In this document: in pieces, positions 12,924 to 24,020 of the stretch
Layout: each line of letters opens with the position of its first letter
Position numbering within the stretch: position 1 is the first letter of the stretch
From: Pyricularia pennisetigena
Taxonomy: Eukaryota; Ascomycota; Sordariomycetes; Magnaporthales; Pyriculariaceae
Direction: 5' to 3'
DNA length: 64,000 nucleotides
Assembly (NCBI RefSeq): GCF_004337985.1
Contig: NC_043743.1
Coordinates: 1,879,882 to 1,943,881 of the forward strand
Notes under the pieces: model-generated
Database searches by the model: none
Told to the model about the DNA's origin: nothing
Seen by the model: only the letters and a program-made list of their open reading frames with translations
Program-made: the position numbers and the translations under genes

Positions 12924-14302
12924 TCACAGGCCGTGGTGTCCGGTTCCCGGCTCGCCCCCATTGTCGGCAAGGTTGATTAGAAGTTGAGTGAGGCAGCGCT
13001 TTGTAGCGGCGTCGTCGCGCAAAACTGAGGAGAACGTGGCATCTCGAAGGGGGTCTGGAAGGCATTGTCGGAGGGCCTCGCGGGCTCTGGCATTATCACT
13101 CAATCTGTTGTTGAAGATTCCCGAAATGTTAGTCAAAAAGTACAGACAGGCCAAGCCAGATAGCCACAAATATAGCCAAGCAAATCAACCAAGCTATGTA
13201 TGTCGCGTAGCAACTGACCTCAGGAAGCACCTGACAACATGCTTGAGAAGGCGCGCCGTTTGCTGCTCGACGAGCTGAGCCACCATGTTGCTGAGGACAG
13301 TGCCAACAGCGTAGAAGCGTTCATAGGTCGCGCAGATGTAGTTGAGCCCATTGTCGTCCAGCAAAATCTTCTGGACGATAAAGATGGCTACGGTCTTGCT
13401 AAGCTCCGAGCCAGTCTCCATAATCCGCAAGCAGAGAGGGATGATCTCAGTTGTGAGAAGGAAGTTGATGACTTCAGAAGAGTCATTCTTCACGAGTGCT
13501 CCAATAACGCCGAGTGAAGTAAGACGCAGGTACTCGAAGGGTCTTGACTTCGACGTTGTGTTGAGGAACGGATATAGGTACAGAGGAATGTGCGCTGTAT
13601 CGTGCCCACGTCCGCGTTAGCTGCTTTGCTACAGGAACCCGTCCTACACATGTTTGGGAGTCGTACCATTCAGGAAGAGAGTTCTAGTCTCGTTGTGGGA
13701 TGCGACACATTGCAATAGGGCCAAGGCGTTGCAGACTCTGTTGGAAGCCGCCGCGGTAAGCTGGGATGGGTTAAGCAGTGTGTAGACTGAGATGATCTCC
13801 TGCAACAGCGAGGTCATGACGCCTGTTTGACACGGGTTAGCTCAACGTGCCAAGCGATCTGGCCATCCCCCACATTGATTGTGGTGAATGCCTAACGCCG
13901 ATGTAGCGGAAATATCGTACCAAACGAATGCCACAGGATAAGCGCTAGCTCGGGAACCTGCTCGCGCTTCTTGCTGAGCTCGAGCAGCGCGGCCTCACGG
14001 GTGTTTTCGTTTAGCAGGTCAGCGATGTAGGCCAGTGTCCTGCGATTGTCCTCGGATACCCCGGCGTCCATGCCACTCTCCTGGCCGACGGCGTGGGCGG
14101 CCGAGACCAGACCGGCCGCATTTGCTGCCGAGTGTGCCGAGGCGATGCGGCTGTAATGGTGCTGTTGGGCGACAGATGCGGCGGCGGCGGCGGCGGCCTG
14201 CTGGGCATGCTGGTGATGCGTAGTCTGCTGGTGCATCCACGCAGAGTCACCCTGCGGGGTGTGCTGCTGGTGGTGAGCATATAGATACGGGTTTTGCATC
14301 AT
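12924..14302 (-). CDS. caf40: CCR4-NOT complex subunit CAF40/CNOT9 (Rcd1 family)
   Basis: Armadillo-like scaffold of the CCR4-NOT deadenylase, which recruits mRNA-decay and translational-repression partners. Four exons, 14302-13921, 13822-13667, 13594-13219 and 13104-12924, join to 364 residues through introns of 98, 72 and 114 bp. The first roughly 60 residues are rich in Gln, His and Ala (HHQQHTPQG, an Ala run), as in other fungal orthologues; the rest is the conserved Rcd1 fold. Each junction restores family sequence: [14 protein letters not shown], then [15 protein letters not shown], then [15 protein letters not shown]. It ends with a short Gly-rich tail. The start is the first of two adjacent ATG codons. 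Neighbours suggest no operon-like relation. Confidence 0.95.
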
Positions 14303-15273
14303 TGTGAAGGGCGGTGATCAGAGAGAACGCCAGGCGCGGGGTGCGGTGCGGTGAGCGTGCAGCCAAGTCGATAACCAGTCCGTCTAAAGGTGCGACAGGG
14401 TCGTGCGTATCTGATTGATTTCGGAGTCAAAAGTCGCCGTCGCCGTATGCTATCGGGCTTTCGTATTCGCGTCGTGATGTTGGCGTCGTGAGGGGAAAGA
14501 TGATTGGGGCCGACGGTGTTTGGGCGCTGAGGCTGGGCAGCTTGGAAACCCCAGCGGATTGTGCGATGACTAAAGTTGCGTTGGTCTCCTGTGAGTCTGT
14601 CGATTCAAAGGATGTACACCTCGCTGTGGATGGATGGATGAACTAGGGCTATTTGGTGGTTCGGTTCCGATTCGGATGGGAGAGGCCAGTGGTTGTATGG
14701 CAATGTTGAATCTGCTCAGCCTGGCCTCGGACCGGACCCTGGTAGTGGCCAAATGTGCAGATGGACTTGGCGCCGTCAAAGGCGGTAGAAGACCAGTGGA
14801 CGTTTCTGCAAGGGTTTAATGATGAAATGGTCTTGACTGTTGGGCGGGATGTCAATCGCGGTTCGGCGGCGGGGAGGGTGAGGGAATAATCGTCGATGCC
14901 TAATTTGATCTGATGGTTCTCTGTGCAGGTATTCGGTCGTTGTGCAGAGTTAGTTGATTCCGGTTCCTGGTAAGGCGGCAGCGCGCCCTCGGTTTTTTCC
15001 GAAATTGATCCGGGTGGTTCTGGCCTCGAGTACAACCAACGGAATCCACAATGCGGGGCGTCACTAGCCGCTCCCGGCCTAAGCCAATATCTAGATCTGG
15101 ACGCGCCACCCTGTCAATAAGCTGCCTAGCATTTGGTACAACTACCTTATCCAGCGTACATAGGTCAATGAAGTCTATGATCTAATTCATTCCTCCTAGT
15201 TATCTCAAGTTCATTTATTCCTACCGGAGCGCGACCGCGTTCTTGATGCGAGCACAGAGACGGGCGCATCTGT

Positions 15274-15332
<59 letters not shown>

Positions 15333-17860
15333 CTTCCCTATGTTGGGTCGACATTTCAACTCCGCCCTTTCCAGCATTCAATCTACGGGATATCACCTAA
15401 ATCACTGTCAATGGGAGAAGAAAAATACTTGTGGAGCAATGGCATGTGTCCAAAGTACGGTCAAGCCCTGCGACATATGATAGATGATTTTCCATTCTGT
15501 GATGAGCAAAAGCATCCCGTCATTAGATCTAGGTGGCTTGGAAATGGAAACAAATATGAACCCTGGCATAACATTTCTTCAACAGGAACCACAGGCCTAG
15601 TAAGACACAAATTGTTGTCTTCAGAGTGCTGGCCTGTCATTCGTCAACGAATTGTGGTTACATGTTTGCTTCTGGTCCCCTATGTTTGTCGACCATGGTT
15701 GTGAAACCTCGAGTACCTGATAGTTGGTCCGTTAAACGACAGCAGTCCGACTGGGGCTCCGCTGACATTATGTGTACGGGGGTGGCATCTTTTGGCTTAT
15801 GGTGAGCTTTTCGCAACGTTTCTTCGCAACTTAGCGTAAGTCTTTCTTTGTAGCTTCAAAACTTTTGATTATGGTGGCGTACAGTGAAATACCTGAATAT
15901 GAAGCACTGGACTCTGTCTGTACTTTCAATCATATAACCCACCAGTAGCTCGGTCGGGACCGTGCACTGTATCTAATGCCGTCCGGTGCCAGAACGAAGC
16001 ATTGAAAAGGCAGACGAGAACCGCTGGACCAGAGAAATAACCTTAAATGCCATAATGCTACAGGTTCATGCTAGGTCGTCATGGAAAGCAACACTTCCCC
16101 ATGCCACGCCAAAAAAACCGCGCACTTCATTTGACAAAAAGCCCCCTTTCAGGCAAGAGACATTTGCTTCTTAGTCACCCCCGAATTAGTTGTCACTTCA
16201 GGAGGGCTGCCCCTCCACAGTCACTTGGGCGACTTGCTCTCACGTTTAATCCAACCCTCCCCTCGCGTCTCCGCGGCTGGGTGTAACCCTCTCATCAGAC
16301 GGAAGACCGGGATATACGGGAAGATTCCACTTTGATAGACCCAAGGCGTTTTCGAGTGCAAAGTTGGATGGGGTTGCGGTTCGGTTGAGGATGCAGAACC
16401 TCGATCGTCGACTTCAGCTTCAAGGCTAAGCGGGTTAAAATATGTTTGGAGTTCATTTTCCGCCCATTTTCATCGACCCTTTCTCCAGTGCCCAGGCGCT
16501 CCATGACGGTGCGGAGGGAGCCGCCGGCCGCCGGCCTTGTGGGCGACCCCTAGGGTGGCCTCAACTGTCGTAGCCATCCTACTCCTACTTCTCTCCCGTC
16601 GTTTGCTGGTTACCGATAGGCCGTCCAATTATGCAAGCGTCAAGTCCTGCATTTGTACGGTTGGTGCGCATCATTGTCCTCGTCTCGCCACGATAGTGAA
16701 ATAAAATTGGCCAGGTGAAGAGAGCCTCACTTTTAACAGCACATGAACTTCATTGAAGTGATAGTCGATGATTTTCTCAGGAAGGGCAAGTATTCCTGGC
16801 ACGTATTCGTCGCATGGCCTCTCGATTTGATCTTTTGGGAAGTGAGGTGGGCAAAAAACGATGAGTGGCTGCGGCGGCAAGTGATGACTTGAAGGGTGGA
16901 TGCTGAGGCGCGAAGAAGCAGATTGTCGACCCTCGGGTGGCCTGTTGTTACCTACACCACCATCTATTCCGCCATTTTAACCACATTCATAGCATAATTC
17001 AAGTTTGGATGTGTACTAGTCTGCTACATGTATGATAATGTGTGCAGAACCTCCAGCCTTAAGCTTTAAAAGCAATAGAAGTACACAGTACAGTGCAGGC
17101 AAACAATGGTATAAATTGGAGTGCAAGCCTAGCAGTTGGTGCAAATGATGGTGTGAACCACGGCAGCCAGTTCAAACAATCCCTGTTTTTCCTAATTGGA
17201 TTATGCTGAAGACCCAAGAAGGAAGGCTGTAGGCTATTTAACCCGCCCCAGATATTACTCTTCCAAGCAGCCAAGACTCCAACATCCATGGCGCAGTATC
17301 GTCCATATCATCCGTCAGGTATCAGGCAGTTAGGTAGATAAGTGCCTATTATGTACTATTGTGGACGGCCTCGAATTCACATGGATATACGGCCGTGAAA
17401 GATCAGCTTCAATTTACAACTGTAAGCTCAAGGAGTTTGGCTGACTTGCGGAATGCCAATGGCCACATGGAAATATCCACTGGATAGTAGAGCAACAGTA
17501 CTATACTAATGCCACCCCAGGGAACAAAATTATTCTAGGTTTTTTATTCCGCTGCCTTTGTTGTGCTAACAAGAACCCATAGTAGTGATAATCCAGCCAA
17601 TTAACCATAAACGCCATTTCATAGAAACAACAAAAAGATAACACAAGCTCGGGTATAGCAGTCCTAAGCGATACCGGCGACAAATGAGAAACAATATCAA
17701 AATAGTTAAAAGAACCCGTAATGCATCAAAAGAAGTATTGTTGACAAACTTTCGTCATCGCCGACAGATAGCAAGTTAAACAAGGGGTATATTTCAAGGG
17801 GGACATTAGAACGATATCGAAAAACAGTAGTGTCGGCCTGGCTTTTAGTCAGTCGTCTCG
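14303..17860. other. Intergenic, 3.6 kb: CAF40 upstream region and SREBP 3' flank
   Basis: The first 0.6 kb is probably CAF40 leader and promoter. A 57-base poly(T) run lies at 15276-15332. One ATG frame of 97 codons at 15411-15704 has no recognisable domain and is not called. Nothing else is supported. Confidence 0.6.
15276..15332. repeat. Poly(T) tract, 57 bp
   Basis: The longest homopolymer in the window, between CAF40 and the SREBP gene. Confidence 0.95.
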
Positions 17861-20800
17861 TCAGGAAGATTCTTCCGAGAATGAGAAGCAGGAAGACTCC
17901 TCGTCTTCGTCCTCTGGCTTGCTTGAACTTGCGTCTGAACTTCTCCTGGCTTCCTGCTGCTCCTCTTCGCCCATGCTCCCATAGCCAGGGTCAGTTTCCA
18001 TTCCGACAGCGGCTCTGGTGATTGCGAGACATCGTTGAACAACGTCGTGCCTGATATCTTGACCCAGCGCACATCTGTCACTGCTTGGTCCGCCAATCCA
18101 TATCCTCAGAGCACCAGACATCCGCTCAATCGACGCGGAACAGGTCTCTGAAGCGATTGGATGGCGGTGCAGGGAGGCGATGAGACCAAACGCAGCCGCA
18201 AATCCCAGGAGGGTAAGGCCATCTGTGGGACCTCGGAGTATCTTGCTAACGAGATCCAGAGCAGAGGGCTTAGGGTTTTCCGAGGTGAGATGTGCCGCGA
18301 CCATTGCGCAGTGGAGAGCCATCCTCGCGTCCGGGTCAACGTCAATATGTCTGCTACTATCAGGCTGGTGAAGACGGCTGTCTGCGATGAATTTGTTCGG
18401 TGCATTTGACGGTGTGATAGCCTCCAAAGCGGCGGCAATGTTGGCGCCACGGTTTTTAGTGCATAGGAATGAACGAGCAACGATAGCCCTGACCTGTGCG
18501 TTGGATCCAATCGGGGCGACCTTGGCAGCCAGAACAATATCGTCATCGCTGGGTGCACTGCTGGCCGATCCCTTGTCCTCGTCGTTATCCGCCTCAACGC
18601 CTTCAGTGAGACTTGTGATAAGTACCTGGTGAAGGATAAGACTAGACCACCATGCCGCCACGGCATCCAGAGGTGATTTGATCGCTGGATCCTCGACTAC
18701 TGCGTTCATTCCATCCACGTCTGCGACGACATTGTGAGTCGTGGGACGATTCCAGGCCAGGTTATGTGCACGTTGGACAACATCGTCATTCAAAACATCA
18801 TCGCAGTCTTGATCAAGGAGAACTGCGAGATGGTCTGGAAGTGCATCATCAACAGACTGGCTTGCGCCAGCTGCGTTGCTGAGACGGAACAGTTGCTTGG
18901 CCTTATTCCACTGCGACCTGGCAAGCTTGGCGGCAACAAGATTCAAGAGGCCGTTCTTGCTGAATTGCCAAAGGAGCACACGGACGTGTAGCGCCTTGAG
19001 CATAAGCCGCAGTGGCGTGTCAGGTAGAGTTCCCGAAGCCAACAGAGTGAGTGTAAGTCTGCTCTTGTTGATCTCGACATCCCCTCCGGCAAGCTGAGCA
19101 TCAAGGGCAATTGCCCATGCCTTGACCCGGGCCGTCTCCTGCTCCTCAGTCAGGCCAGTCAATACCTGATATCCGTGAATCCCGATCGCGTTGCGCAGGC
19201 TGAGCTTCATGATCTTGATAACAAGGGCGGCAGCTTCGAGGATGAAGTTGTGACGGGGGACCCAGACAGTTTGTATAGCAGTGAGCCATGCATCACGCCT
19301 GACGTGAATAGGAGAAGCGAGCGAAGGTACAGCGGCCAGTGATGCCCTGGCCTGCTGCTTCGCCTTGTGTGGCTTTGACGACACGGCCGAGAACATTGCT
19401 GGGACGAAGGTATAAAGTATGGCAGCGAAGAGCAGCATAAACTTGAGCGACGAGATGATCTGGCCTGCCGACACATAGTAGCCTGCGATGCTGACATGAG
19501 ATTGAGAGACGAATGAGCCGAGGACGTTGAGTGGAATGGCAAAGAGTCCACGACCCTCTGGTGACCCGGTGCTCTGCTCGTTTTCTCGAACAGCCTCAAG
19601 AATCATGAGACCGGCCAAGGAACCGACCATCATCTTGCCAAAGTAAGGCGCTGCCTGGCCCCACCTGTTCTGCTGAATCTGCTGTTGCTGTTGCTGCTGG
19701 ATCTGCTGCTGACGCAGGATTGCCGCGTTCTGCTGGAAGTTGCCTTGGTTGTTGCCGATCGGGTATGGGCGGCCGGCGGCTGCTTGGGCCTGAATGATGC
19801 GCTTCATATCTTCAGGCACCTGGATCATGCCCTGAGGGTCGGGCCCGGGAGTCATTGGCGCACCCATGAACACCTGGGCATCCGTGGGGAACTGGATCGG
19901 AGTAGGAGGTTGCTGGATCGGGCTCATGCCGCCATTCATGGCCCCCGCCATGAACAGTTTCTCGAATGCGTTTATGCGTTGCTGCATGGACTCATTTTCA
20001 CTCATGAGGCGGTTATTTCGCTTCTCAAGATGACGAATGTATTCAGTTGCCTTGCTGAGAACCTACAGTTCGTCGAGACGAGTTAGCTGCAGCCCTAAAA
20101 GACTTACTTGCTATAACTGTCTGTTGGAAGAGGAAAGAAAAACGTACTGTCGCCTTGTTCAACTTGTGTGCTGGTGTCAATCCGTGCAACTCTTCCCGGT
20201 CTTCAGTCGTGTCCTCGCCTCGTGCACTTTTTGACATGATCCGCAGACTAGGTACGCTGTCCCTTAGAGCAGCGATTTTGTCGTTGAGATTGGTCCGGTA
20301 CCTCTTCTCAATCATGTTGTGCGCTGTCTTCTTGACAGGTTGGCTTCCGTCGCCATCGTCATCATCGTCTTCTTCGTCGTCGGCCGATGATTTGCGCTTT
20401 CTGCTGCTGGTCTTGGATACTCCAGTCGCCTCGGGCGAGGAGGCAGTATCGCCGTGTTCTTTATCGCTCGGGCTAGAGTTCGGACTCGGCTCGCTCTTGG
20501 GCGAGTGGTACTGGAGGTGAGCAGGCATCGCAATGTTCTTAAGCCGTTCCTGCTGAGCCGGGGTAAGAGGTTGAACTGCCGGATTCGGCTGGAAGCGGCC
20601 GTTCTGCACGAGGTTGACCGATTCGGCTTGGAGGGTGACGGGACTGAGATCTGAAGGCGAAAGGGTTGCAACAGCAGGGCCGCTCGAGGACTGTTGCTGA
20701 GCCAATGTCCTCTGCGGGAGTGGTTGGCCGTGGAACTGAGGGCCTTGGGGCGGCTGCCACTGCTGCTGGGCGAACTGGGGGGCCGAATAGAGAGTGTCGA

Positions 20801-21032
20801 AGGGATTCGTACTTTCGTAAGCGTCGTAGGGCGGGGTCTCGTCGAAGGCCGGCCAATTGGAATCTGCTGTGAAGACGGAATTTGGACCGGTAGGGCTGTT
20901 GTGAGTACTGTTTGGATTGGTGTTGTTGTTGGCGTTGTCGGTTGGATCATCGGCACCGAAGAAGTTGGAGAGTGACGGGTCTTCGAGACCGCCAAAGATG
21001 ACGGCCGAAGCCGAGTCTTCGTGACCGGCCAT
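17861..21032 (-). CDS. sre1: Sterol regulatory element-binding protein (SREBP), membrane-bound bHLH factor
   Basis: Transcription factor for sterol synthesis and low-oxygen adaptation, held in the ER and released by proteolysis. Two exons, 21032-20148 and 20062-17861, with an 85-bp intron, join to 1,028 residues. Residues 1-230 form a low-complexity, Gln/Pro/Ser-rich activation region; a Lys/Arg stretch and an acidic run precede the bHLH at about 235-300, with [16 protein letters not shown]. The Tyr after EKR is the SREBP hallmark where other bHLH proteins have Arg. The splice restores the leucine-zipper lead-in [15 protein letters not shown]. Two hydrophobic segments follow (about 437-455, [14 protein letters not shown], and 496-518, [16 protein letters not shown]), enclosing a short loop, then a long C-terminal region matching the fungal SREBP tail (DUF2014-like), ending in an acidic Ser-rich stretch. 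The frame is open upstream of 21032 but contains no in-frame ATG, so this start is preferred. Confidence 0.95.
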
Positions 21033-21093
21033 GGCGAATGGGCTAGGAAGTGGACGGTAGGGAGGCACGGGGACCTGCAGGCGTGGTTCGATA

Positions 21094-21400
21094 TCACCAC
21101 CACATCCAGTTCGGCTGCCCGGGAGTGGTGGACTCGATGGCCGAGAGGGGAAGTCAGGCAAGGAAAGCGAGCCAGCCGCGTAACGGCTATCGGTGCCGTG
21201 TGCTGTTGAGTACCAAAATTGGTAAACCGACCAGGAATGGAAGGCAAGCAAAATGGAAATGTTGCAATTCGCAAATAAGAATCGTACGGTATCGTCAGAG
21301 AGCCATCCAGAGTATTCAGTGTTGACCCGCCCTGTCTTGTTGGTTGTGGTAATAAGGAGGGAAGAAGCGAATGCACAACTCTGGCCCTCAATCAGCCCAT
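21094..21400 (-). promoter_or_regulatory. Three minimal upstream ORFs in the presumed SREBP leader
   Basis: On the minus strand, ATG codons at 21400, 21306 and 21105 open frames of only 2, 3 and 3 codons before TGA (Met-Gly, Met-Ala-Leu and Met-Trp-Trp; spans 21392-21400, 21295-21306 and 21094-21105). If the transcript starts beyond 21400 all three precede the main start at 21032 and could damp or condition translation. The transcription start is unknown. Confidence 0.3.
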
Positions 21401-21455
21401 TTTCCAAGCGATCAGACCATCCGTCTCAGCTCCCCTTCGCCTGATTCCGAGACCC

Positions 21456-21461
21456 CACGTG
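21456..21461. promoter_or_regulatory. E-box CACGTG upstream of the SREBP gene
   Basis: A palindromic CACGTG lies 424 bases before the SREBP start codon. bHLH proteins, SREBPs among them, can bind E-boxes, so autoregulation is possible but only inferred. Confidence 0.3.
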
Positions 21462-21974
21462 AAAGCCGAGCAGGCTAATCCCTTGGCATAAAAGTTGGAA
21501 ACCACGACCCGCTTATAGTCTCGCACAGACCAGCATCTGGAGGACCAGACAACGGTAACAGAAACGAAAACAGACAGCAGAGGGGAAAAAAAAAAAAAAA
21601 ACGAAATGAAAAGAAAATTTTCCCTGCTCCAGGATTATGGGGGTGTTGCGGAGAAGAATGCCCGGGCGATAGTTTCCATCGCGCAGGTCGCCTATATTCC
21701 GTAATATATAGGTACCTAACCTACCTCCCTCGATTGCGCACTTCCACCTCACGACACATTCTCAAGCATCGGATGAAGACAAGCCTCCCCCAAGGCCATA
21801 GACTGCCTTACGTGTACCTAGTTGGCTTGCTTGATAAGTACAAAGTAACGTAATCTTCTTCTACTTCGTACTTAGTACTAACTAAGTACATACATTTCTG
21901 CCGGTGTGGGGTCATTTTGGGCCATTTTCAGGAGTTTTGTCACAAACCCGAGACACCTTAACCTTTCGCCAGGG

Positions 21975-21976
<2 letters not shown>

Positions 21977-22010
<34 letters not shown>
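21977..22010. repeat. Poly(T) tract, 34 bp
   Basis: Uninterrupted T run upstream of the SREBP gene. Confidence 0.95.
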
Positions 22011-22011
<1 letters not shown>

Positions 22012-22511
22012 TGCAGGCCCAGAGCTGGCACTCTCAACAATACAAAACGAAGCAATTCAATCCAGCCCCATTCACCCACTCATCCACACATCCACAATAA
22101 GGGACGTACTTGGACTATTGAAAAAGTTCGGCCAGTGGCTTACTACGTCTCAATGAAATGAAAAAGTTCCCATTCCATTTATTAGCTCAACGTCGTGCTC
22201 GTAGTTGCGCGAATCGATACGGTGGCTCGGTGGGAATTTGCCAAAACGGCTGGCTTTCGTGTTTAATTACTCGCCACGCTGAAGACTTAAGGTTTCATTC
22301 TTGCTCCACCCCTGGGGTTAGCCTACATTCCTTTTGGCGGCGGGAGCCTGGATAGGTATTTGACGGCCCTCCTTCGCATGCGAGTGTGTATTGTAGTTCA
22401 CCATCGTGGTTGAACTAGCCAATCTAGACCAACCCAACTCCAAAACTAGAAAAGCCCCGGACTCATACCCGGTGGCACCCCGTCTGAATGCGATCAGGTG
22501 AGGACAGGCAG

Positions 22512-22587
22512 GAGTGTGAGTGGAATGCGCTTAATTTTCGACATCAGGTACGTATGCGTCGGACCTCTACCGCTGAGCTACACTCTA
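22512..22587 (-). pseudogene. Degenerate tRNA-like fragment
   Basis: On the minus strand a good A-box/D-arm (TAGCTCAGCGGTAGAG) follows GAGTG, and about 50 bases later CACTC and ACACTC could close an acceptor stem at tRNA length. A T-arm with the expected GGTTCGA core is missing; only TGTCGAAA is present. It is therefore more likely a decayed tRNA or tRNA-derived repeat than a working gene, and a chance match is possible. Confidence 0.3.
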
Positions 22588-24020
22588 CCCTACTACTACT
22601 TACTGTATTGACGCAAGGTCGGGAGAGAAAGGGACGAAATCTCAGAAAAAGAAACAAAAAATAAAAATAAAAACCAAAACGGCCGTAAGGTTAAATAACA
22701 AAATATCGACAAGAGATCCATACTGTACGGCGATGCACGGGTACAGCAATTGAGGCACCCATCGAAGCCATCGCTCCCTACGGTCATCATGCGATCGGCC
22801 AAAAATATCTACACCACCTAATCATGATAATGCTGGGGGGCCACGATACAAAACAGGGTGCTTGCTATGTGGCTTGACTTGGCTTTCAGCCGCTGTCTGG
22901 TGTATGTAGTTGGGCCACCAAACGGAATGTGATACCAAGAGTGTCTCGAGGGTTTCGATGCATGCCAATTTTACGGCTCTGTCAAAAAGCTGTCATCACC
23001 CTTACTTCAAGTAGGTTGTCAGCACGTGAGAACTTTTTTTTGTTCTTACTCTCTTTTGCCTCCAGAAACCGCGGTTTGTCAAGGAGTCGACACTAGATGT
23101 CCATCATGCAACCACGGGGAGTTACGGATGATTAAGTTTGCGTCTGTGGCTGGGACCTCCTTTGCACACCTTTGCGCACAGGAAGCCGTCGGCGGTGCCA
23201 TCCATGCCGGCGGGGATATTTCCTATGCAATCAACTTTCGTCCTCGGTAGAATCAAAGACCTTGGTTTGTGCCTGGCATGAACGGTTGTAGCATGACCCG
23301 AGAAAAAAATAAATAAATACATAAAAACTTCAGAGAATACGCGCAGGGCAAATAATCATTATTATGGCATGAATTCGGATTTTCCGGGTTTTGGTGACTT
23401 GTGCTCGTCAGTGGTCATATCCGCACGGGATTTGAAAACGGGAGAGGGGACTCGACTAGGGATTTGCAAAGAGACGGGGGTATGGTTATTAACCGACGGG
23501 AACTATATATTTACTCAATATTGTTGCGACGACTCAATACCAGACTTATGGCTAAGCATATGATCAGATTACGGATGTATCGGCGATCTCAATAATATCG
23601 GTGACTTGAACAATGAAGGGAATATGCATGGATCTAAGTTGAGTATATACAAATTTGAAGCCGCAACTTGAAGTAAAAAAAAAAGAAAGAAAATATGAAG
23701 TCGTTGGTCATGCCGGGGCAAATTTGCACTCGGCTGGATATCATTCGTCTAGTCGACACGCCGTAGTCCTGGGCATGTCTGTCTTCAGTAGCCACCAATA
23801 ATAGCCATACATAATCAGGAAGAGAAGCCCCAGGTGGGGAGAACGGGAGACCAAGCGGCCTCCTCGAATCTAGTTCATTAGTGATGAGCTTGTTTTTTTT
23901 TGGGGGGGTTTTTGGTTTCGTTCTTGTTTTTAATTTTTTTTTTTTTGTTTTTTTTCTTCTTCTTTATTCTTGATTCCACCCCTCTTGTTCTTCCCCGTGT
24001 GTCCTATGTCGTCCGAGCGA

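Larger units (their letters stand above)
21033..24020. other. Intergenic, 3.0 kb: SREBP promoter and 3' flank of the membrane protein gene
   Basis: Contains the SREBP leader elements, a 34-base poly(T) run at 21977-22010, a tRNA-like fragment at 22512-22587, and T-rich sequence (23888-23970) just downstream of the membrane protein stop. No protein gene is supported. Confidence 0.6.

Noticed and set aside
15411..15704. 97-codon ATG frame between CAF40 and SREBP
   Set aside because: No domain, no clear codon bias, isolated in gene-free DNA.
20043..21407. N-terminal extension of SREBP to 21407
   Set aside because: The frame is open but has no ATG upstream of 21032; the extension opens only with TTG.
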